Shown here in pieces: positions 62,227-64,000 of a stretch of 64,000 bases of DNA. The stretch lies in NCBI GenBank assembly GCA_019115845.1, contig DXCU01000030.1:1-64000 (forward strand). The letters run 5' to 3'. Source of the stretch: Candidatus Rubneribacter avistercoris (lineage in GTDB: Bacteria; Actinomycetota; Coriobacteriia; Coriobacteriales; Eggerthellaceae). The notes beneath the pieces were generated by a model. It saw nothing but the letters and a program-made list of their open reading frames with translations, ran no database searches and was not told the DNA's origin. Each line of letters starts with the position of its first letter. The first letter of the stretch is position 1. The position numbers and the translations under genes are program-made.

Positions 62227-62343
62227 ATGACTTTGTTCGGTTTGTCCGTGCCTATGGAGGCTATCTGGGTCATTGTGGCCATCATCGTGCTCATCATCGT
62301 TGTTTTCATAGCGAAGGGCTTCATCGACGAGATGAAGAAGTAG
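62227..62343 (+). CDS. 38-aa single-TM microprotein
   Basis: MTLFGLSVPMEAIWVIVAIIVLIIVVFIAKGFIDEMKK, preceded by aaaagggga RBS; missing from the ORF track because of length. Confidence 0.6.
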   Translation: MTLFGLSVPMEAIWVIVAIIVLIIVVFIAKGFIDEMKK

Positions 62344-62500
62344 CCGACGGCGGCATGCGGTCCGCAGTCGCTGAATTTGCGTTTTTGCCAGCATCGCGCC
62401 CTCGTATAGAGGGCGTTTTGCGTATCATGGTAACGGTTTGGCGACGACGGACGACCGGCGCGTGGGCGCCTGCCGTCCGATGAGCACTCGAAAGGCGAAC

Positions 62501-63745
62501 ATGAGCGACTACCGACAGTACCCCGATCCCGAGCCGCGCGGCCGCCACGCTCGCGCCCGCGTCCAGCAGCAGGCCGACGCGCAGGGCTTCGCGCCCCGGG
62601 CCCAGGACGCCCGCCGCGCGGTCGGGCACCAGGCGCCGATGCCGGCGGATCCGCGTCGGCAGGGTGCGCGGCAGGGCTATCGGCCGGCGTCCCAAGCACG
62701 GACGACGCCCGCCCAGCAGGCGCAGCGGCAGGACCCGCGCGCCGCGCGGCAGCAGTTCCCCCAGCAGGCGTACCGGCCCGCCGCATCGTATGGCTACGCT
62801 GGCGCGTCCGCAGGCCCGGCGGGCGCGGGGGCGGGCGGTGCGGGCAGCGCGGCGGGCAAGAAGAAGGGCGGACCGTGGCGCGTGGTGTTCTGGATCGCGC
62901 TCGTGGTGCTGGTGGTGGCTTTGGCGGCCCTCGGGGCGCTGGCGTTCAGCTACTGGCAGGGGCAGAAGGCCTACGACGAGATAGCCGCGACCGGGTTTTC
63001 GGCGCCCAGCGACATAGAGGCCACTCCCTTGGCCGACCTCGAGGTCGATTGGGACGCGCTTTTGGCCATCAACCCCGACACGGTGGGCTGGGTGTACGTT
63101 CCGGGCACCAACATCAACTACCCCATTGTGCACACGGACAACGACGAGACGTACCTCACGCGCGACTTCAACGGCGAGCAGAGCTGGGGCGCCACCTACG
63201 GCTGCATTTTCCTGTCGGCGGCGAACGCGCCCGACTTCTCCGACGCCAACAGCATCGTGTACGGGCACCATCTGAACAACGGCGCCATGTTCGCGGCCAT
63301 CGCCGGCTTTGACGACGCCGGGGAGTTCAACGCCCACCGCACGGTCTACATCCTCACGCCGCAGGGCAATTACAAGTTGACCACGTTCTCGCTCGTGCAT
63401 TGCGCGGCCGACGACCCGCTTGCGCAGGTGTCGTTCGCAAGCGAGGAGGAGCGCGTCGCCTACGTGCAGGACAAGCTGGACCGCTCGACCGTCGCGGTTT
63501 CCGACGTTCCCGCCGCCTCCGACATGGAGCGCACGTTCGCGTTGGCCACGTGCGACAACCTCCCCTCCGACGGACGTTACGTGCTGTTCGCCTACGTGGC
63601 CGAAAGCTCCGTGGCGGTTGAGGGGACCGACGGCGCCGCGGTGTCGCAGGAGGCCGAATCCGTTGCGGAGGATCCCTCTTACGCACCCGAGGAGGCCGCG
63701 CAGGAGGCGCCCGCAGAGGGGGCGGGCGAGGAGGCCGCCGCATGA
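62501..63745 (+). CDS. srtB: Class B sortase with long Gln/Arg/Pro-rich cytoplasmic N-terminus
   Basis: VGWVYVPGTNINYPIVHTDNDETYLTRDF, SIVYGHHLNNGAMFAAI (His), FALATCDN (TLxTC-like Cys). Confidence 0.88.
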   Translation: MSDYRQYPDPEPRGRHARARVQQQADAQGFAPRAQDARRAVGHQAPMPADPRRQGARQGYRPASQARTTPAQQAQRQDPRAARQQFPQQAYRPAASYGYAGASAGPAGAGAGGAGSAAGKKKGGPWRVVFWIALVVLVVALAALGALAFSYWQGQKAYDEIAATGFSAPSDIEATPLADLEVDWDALLAINPDTVGWVYVPGTNINYPIVHTDNDETYLTRDFNGEQSWGATYGCIFLSAANAPDFSDANSIVYGHHLNNGAMFAAIAGFDDAGEFNAHRTVYILTPQGNYKLTTFSLVHCAADDPLAQVSFASEEERVAYVQDKLDRSTVAVSDVPAASDMERTFALATCDNLPSDGRYVLFAYVAESSVAVEGTDGAAVSQEAESVAEDPSYAPEEAAQEAPAEGAGEEAAA

Positions 63746-64000
63746 GCACGTCCGTTTTTCCCGGTCAGCGTCCCGACCGCCCGGAGGAGGAGTGCGCCGT
63801 CTTCGGCGTGTTCGCTCCGGGCGAGGACGTGGCGCGCATGGCGTGCTTCGGGCTGCAGGCGCTGCAGCATCGCGGCCAGGAGAGCGCCGGCATCGCCGTG
63901 GGAGACGGCGAGACGGTGCTGGCGGCGAAGGATTTGGGCCTGGTCACGCAGGTGTTCGACGAGGCCACGCTGGCCGCGCTCGAGGGTTTCGTGGCTGTGG
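63742..64000 (+). CDS. purF: Amidophosphoribosyltransferase, N-terminal part (runs off window)
   Basis: EEECAVFGVFAPGEDVARMACFGLQALQHRGQESAGIAVGDGE. Confidence 0.93.
   Translation, partial: MSTSVFPGQRPDRPEEECAVFGVFAPGEDVARMACFGLQALQHRGQESAGIAVGDGETVLAAKDLGLVTQVFDEATLAALEGFVAV

Overview
This 64 kb window is a high-GC chromosome segment, most likely from an Eggerthella/Gordonibacter-like Coriobacteriia member (inferred from gene content and composition, not searched). It contains: (1) 1-10.7 kb, a lower-GC surface-polysaccharide locus: glycosyltransferase, WbpA/WecC-like UDP-sugar dehydrogenase, UDP-GlcNAc 2-epimerase, Gfo/Idh oxidoreductase, formyltransferase, FemAB-like transferase, DegT aminotransferase, flippase, LbH acyltransferase, and an SGNH hydrolase split by a G10 tract; (2) 11.3-18.4 kb, TRIC-like channel, RlmB, NYN protein, MMPL exporter, heptad-rich secreted protein and TetR; (3) 18.5-45.1 kb, an accessory anaerobic-respiration region with two complete Mo-bisPGD oxidoreductase/FeS/NrfD operons, two paralogous NrfD-like + SPFH(slipin) + YtrA-type GntR cassettes, TorD chaperones, a radical SAM enzyme, a two-CX4CH membrane protein next to a b-type cytochrome, four AAA ATPases and one IS element with 24-bp TIRs and a 6-bp TSD; (4) 45.2-64 kb, housekeeping genes: lipoprotein, rpoB, rpoC, hisE, glmM, ppk1, ppx, pap, sortase B and the start of purF. 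Best candidates for undescribed biology are two apparently parallel regulatory circuits, in which each NrfD/SPFH/GntR cassette shares its own palindromic operator with one Mo-enzyme operon; 33-bp-period repeat arrays in front of DUF4143-type ATPases; the CX4CH mini-cytochrome; and the poly-G contingency locus. All calls come from reading the sequence and ORF translations; no database searches were run.
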